In this document: positions 5,091 to 7,438 of the stretch, one piece after another | Layout: each line of letters opens with the position of its first letter | Position numbering within the stretch: position 1 is the stretch's first letter | DNA from: Deltaproteobacteria bacterium | Lineage (GTDB): Bacteria; Myxococcota; Myxococcia; Myxococcales; Myxococcaceae | Assembly: GCA_016875515.1 (NCBI GenBank) | Contig: VGRA01000117.1 | Coordinates: forward strand, 1-7,438 | Direction of reading: 5' to 3' | DNA: 7,438 nucleotides | Position numbers and translations under genes: made by a program | The notes under the pieces: generated by a model | Seen by the model: only the letters and a program-made list of their open reading frames with translations | What the model was told of the DNA's origin: nothing | Database searches by the model: none

Positions 5091-7438
5091 GGCAGGAAGC
5101 GTCACGCGGACGGCCCGTCCAGTTCCCAGCTGCCCCGCGTCCCACGCGCCACAGCCCCACAGCGTCCCGTCCACATCCACCGCCAGCGAGTGCCCGCCGC
5201 CCGCCGCAACGGCTGCGAAAGGGGCCGCGACCTCCGTGGGCACGCCGCGCAGCGCGGTGTCCCCGAGGCACAAGCTCCCCGCCACGTTCTCTCCCCATCC
5301 CCTCCAGGTCCCGGCGCCCTCCAGCGAAAGCGCGTAGCGCCCGCCAGGCCCCACCGAGATGGCCGCGTAGCCCGCTCCCACGCGCGCAGGTGCCCGCAGC
5401 GCGGCACTCACCCCCAGCCCGGATTGGCCCACGTCCGCCTGGCCCCAGGCCCAGAGTTCACCCGCCGCAGACAGGGCGAACGACGATTGTCCCCCCGCGG
5501 CCAGGGTGACGAAGCCGCTGGCCACCGAGACCGGGGAGGACTGCGACGAGGTCCCGCCCGTGCCCAGCTGCCCCTCCGCGTTGCCTCCCCAGGCCCAGGC
5601 CGTCCCGTCCACGGCCAGCGCCAGGGAGTGGGCCTGTCCTGCGGCCACCGCCTGGAAGCCCGTGGTGACGAGCGTGGGGGACAGCCGGGCGGTGAAGTCA
5701 CTCAAGCCCAGCTGGCCGTGGCTGTTGTCCCCCCACGCCCACAGCGTGCCGTCCTGCTTCACCCCCAGCGCGTGCAGGGCGCCCGCCGCCACGTGGCGGT
5801 AGCCCACGCCCACCTTCACCGGCGCGGTGCGGACCGCCACGTCCCCCAGGCCCAGCTGCCCGTCGGCGTTGGCCCCCCACGCCCACAGCGTCCCGTCCGT
5901 CTTCAGGCCGAGCGAGTAGTCCGGGCCCGCCGCCACGGAGACGAAGCCCACGCCCACCTGCGAGGGGTGCGCGCGCGGGAGGGTGTCCCCCAGGCCCAGC
6001 TGCCCGGTGTCATTGGCGCCCCACGCCCACAGCGAGCCGTCCCCGCGGATGGCGAGCGAGTGCGCCCCGCCGGCGGCCACGGTGGTGAAGGCGCCCGGCA
6101 CCTGCGCCAGCCCGCGCGCCTGCTCCGCGCTGCCAAGCCCCAGCGCGCCGCGCGCGTCGTCCCCGAAGACGCGCAGCGTCCCGTCCGCCTGGAGCAGCAG
6201 CGAGTGGGTGGCCCCGGCGGCCGCCGACTCCACCCCCGGTGCGATGAAGGTGGGCAGGGGCCGCGCCGTGGTGTCCCCGAGGCCCAGCTGTCCCTCCGCG
6301 TTGTCCCCGAAGCCCCACACGGCGCCATCCGTCTGAAGGGCCAATGCATGGGAGGCCCCGAGCCACAGGCCTCGGAAGCCGTCGCCCACCCGGGTGGGCT
6401 CGGACCGCGCCTGCACGTCGCCCACGCCCAGCTGCCCGGCGCCGTTGGCCCCCCAGGTCCAGAGCGAGCTGTCGGAGAGCACGGCGCCGCTCGAGTCTCC
6501 GCCTGCAGAGACGCGCAGGACCCCGGATGCGACCTGCGTGGGCAGGTCCCGGTCCGCCTGGTCCCCCAGGCCCAGCTGCCCCGCGCCGTTGCGACCCCAG
6601 GTCCACGCCGTCCCGTCCAGCTTGCGGGCAACCACGTGGTCGCGGCCGCAGGCCACCTCCGCAAAGCCCTCGCCCACCAGCTGGGGCGTGCCCTGCCCCG
6701 CACCGGCGCCCACGCCCAGCTGGCCGTACGTGTTGTCTCCGAAGGCCCAGAGTCGCCCGTCCGTCCCAAGCGCCAAAGAATGGGACGCGCCGGCGCTCGC
6801 AGAGTCGAAGCCCGCCCCCACGCGCTGCGGGATGGAACGGTTGGCGACATCCCCCAGCCCCAGCTGCCCCACGTCGTTGCGGCCCCAGGCCCAGAGCGTC
6901 CCGTCCTGCTGGACGCCCAGGGCGTGGGCCGGCCCTGCTGCCACGTCCGAGAAGCCCGTGCCCACGAGGTGGGGCTCGGTCCGGTCCACGGTGTCTCCCA
7001 GCCCCAGCTGCCCCACGTCGTTGCGGCCCCAACCCCAGAGCCCGCCCTGTGCGTCCAGCCCCAGGGAGGCTCCGTCCAGGGCCACCACCTTCGTCCAGCG
7101 GGGATGGCAGGTGACCTGCGGTGCCGGTGCGTTCGGGCGCCCGGCCACGCCGGAGCGGGCCTCCACCCGGCACCGGCCTCCCGCCGGCTGGGCACGGATG
7201 GACACCTGCCACGGCCGCCCCGCCGCCAGCCCCCGGGTGAAGGTGAACGCGGTGGCGCCTGCCGACACCTCGAGGTCCGGCAGGCCCGTGGCCGCCAGCA
7301 CCAGCCCCGCCGAGGCCAGCCCGCTCACCTGGCCGGACAACGGCAGCTGCCCGCCCAACGCGAGGAAGGGCCGGTCCGCCAGCGGCACGCCCGCCGCCGT
7401 CGCGTTCAGCACGCCCGAGCGCTCCCCGGTGGAGGACA
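5079..7438 (-). CDS. RCC1-repeat (Regulator of Chromosome Condensation-type) beta-propeller protein, partial (5' end outside window)
   Basis: An open frame enters at the right edge and stops at TGA 5079-5081, giving 785 full codons here. From 7097 to 5082 it holds 14 RCC1 repeats, together exactly 672 codons (14 x 48). The consensus is F-x2-VAAG-x2-HSLAL-x2-DGTLWAWG-x-N-x2-GQLGLGD-x5-P-x2-VG-x-G. RCC1 repeats each form a blade of a seven-bladed propeller, so 14 suggests two propellers in a row; this is an inference. Bacterial members are usually secreted or surface proteins of unknown role, not chromatin factors. Upstream of the repeats, 7107-7328 encodes a small module ending in VTC. A GTG at 7412 could be mistaken for the start, but coding continues in frame to the window edge, and a protein starting there would lack an export signal. 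The true start and any signal peptide are outside the window. The gene is convergent with the small lipoprotein gene. Confidence 0.93.
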   Translation of the reverse strand, partial: SSTGERSGVLNATAAGVPLADRPFLALGGQLPLSGQVSGLASAGLVLAATGLPDLEVSAGATAFTFTRGLAAGRPWQVSIRAQPAGGRCRVEARSGVAGRPNAPAPQVTCHPRWTKVVALDGASLGLDAQGGLWGWGRNDVGQLGLGDTVDRTEPHLVGTGFSDVAAGPAHALGVQQDGTLWAWGRNDVGQLGLGDVANRSIPQRVGAGFDSASAGASHSLALGTDGRLWAFGDNTYGQLGVGAGAGQGTPQLVGEGFAEVACGRDHVVARKLDGTAWTWGRNGAGQLGLGDQADRDLPTQVASGVLRVSAGGDSSGAVLSDSSLWTWGANGAGQLGVGDVQARSEPTRVGDGFRGLWLGASHALALQTDGAVWGFGDNAEGQLGLGDTTARPLPTFIAPGVESAAAGATHSLLLQADGTLRVFGDDARGALGLGSAEQARGLAQVPGAFTTVAAGGAHSLAIRGDGSLWAWGANDTGQLGLGDTLPRAHPSQVGVGFVSVAAGPDYSLGLKTDGTLWAWGANADGQLGLGDVAVRTAPVKVGVGYRHVAAGALHALGVKQDGTLWAWGDNSHGQLGLSDFTARLSPTLVTTGFQAVAAGQAHSLALAVDGTAWAWGGNAEGQLGTGGTSSQSSPVSVASGFVTLAAGGQSSFALSAAGELWAWGQADVGQSGLGVSAALRAPARVGAGYAAISVGPGGRYALSLEGAGTWRGWGENVAGSLCLGDTALRGVPTEVAAPFAAVAAGGGHSLAVDVDGTLWGCGAWDAGQLGTGRAVRVTLPADGP
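5082..7097 (-). repeat. RCC1 repeat array, 14 units of about 144 bp, in coding sequence
   Basis: Fourteen in-frame units, 48 codons each apart from unit 13 (50) and unit 14 (46), counted from the N-terminal side at 7097. A GGGCCTGGGGGAC-type core with an adjacent CAGCTG recurs in most units (GQLGLGD codons). Units 1 and 2 share a perfect 35-base stretch (6997-7031 and 6853-6887). Units 7 and 13 are the most diverged: unit 7 has LRVFGDDARGALGLG, and unit 13 has two extra residues. Confidence 0.92.
7107..7328 (-). other. N-terminal VSGL...VTC module of the RCC1 protein
   Basis: About 74 residues with the pattern VSGLA-x-AGLVL, DLEVSAGATAFTFTRGLAAG, then W-QVSIRAQPAGGRC and a final QVTC. It resembles a short beta-rich module that recurs, often in tandem, in proteobacterial and myxobacterial surface proteins (VSGL-x-GSGLVLQ...FTFATALASG...V-x-TQP...C...VTC). 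The two cysteines probably pair. It directly precedes RCC1 unit 1, and the sequence between it and the window edge is not recognised. The likely role is an extracellular spacer; the family assignment is from memory of the pattern. Confidence 0.5.

Noticed and set aside
5082..7097. Regular 144-bp repeats considered as a CRISPR or satellite array
   Set aside because: The periodicity is in frame and explained by RCC1 protein repeats; there are no unique spacers between identical repeats.
7410..7412. GTG as start of the RCC1 gene
   Set aside because: Coding sequence continues in frame to the window edge, and the residues after it show no signal peptide, so it is an internal codon.

Overview
The window is very GC-rich (roughly 70% or more) with G/C at nearly every third codon position. 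It is dense in lipoproteins and repeat proteins: a Gly/Ala/Asp-rich lipoprotein linker, a Sel1-repeat lipoprotein, a formylglycine-generating-enzyme (FGE/SUMF) type remnant and a long RCC1 protein. This combination points to a myxobacterium (Myxococcota, probably the Myxococcus/Corallococcus/Archangium side). That assignment is inferred from style and gene content, not from a marker gene.

Layout. (1) 1-807, minus strand: the N-terminal 269 residues of a short-chain dehydrogenase that resembles eukaryotic 3-ketodihydrosphingosine reductase; it runs off the left edge. (2) 808-922: a short divergent intergenic region. (3) 923-2122, plus: an exported class C beta-lactamase-fold serine hydrolase, probably a lipoprotein. 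(4) 2123-2499: no intact gene, but a decayed C-terminal piece of an FGE/SUMF-type domain with a frameshift and a nonsense codon. (5) 2500-4416, plus: a cysteine-rich Sel1-repeat lipoprotein like the Helicobacter Hcp proteins, with 16 C-x7-C pairs. (6) 4417-4641: intergenic, with a perfect 9-bp hairpin. (7) 4642-5052, plus: a small lipoprotein of unknown function. (8) 5079-7438, minus: the C-terminal part of a large RCC1-repeat protein with exactly 14 repeats, preceded by a small Ig-like or cell-surface type module; it runs off the right edge and converges on gene 7 with only 26 bp between them.

The genes do not form an obvious pathway. Three consecutive plus-strand genes encode predicted lipoproteins, separated by gaps of 377 and 225 bp, so they are probably separate transcription units. 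The flanking minus-strand genes are unrelated. No RNA genes, mobile elements or CRISPR arrays were seen. The items most worth following up are the eukaryotic-like sphingolipid reductase, the SUMF pseudogene that is easily hidden inside an over-extended Sel1 gene call, the highly disulfide-patterned Sel1 protein, and the 2 x 7 RCC1 repeat count.
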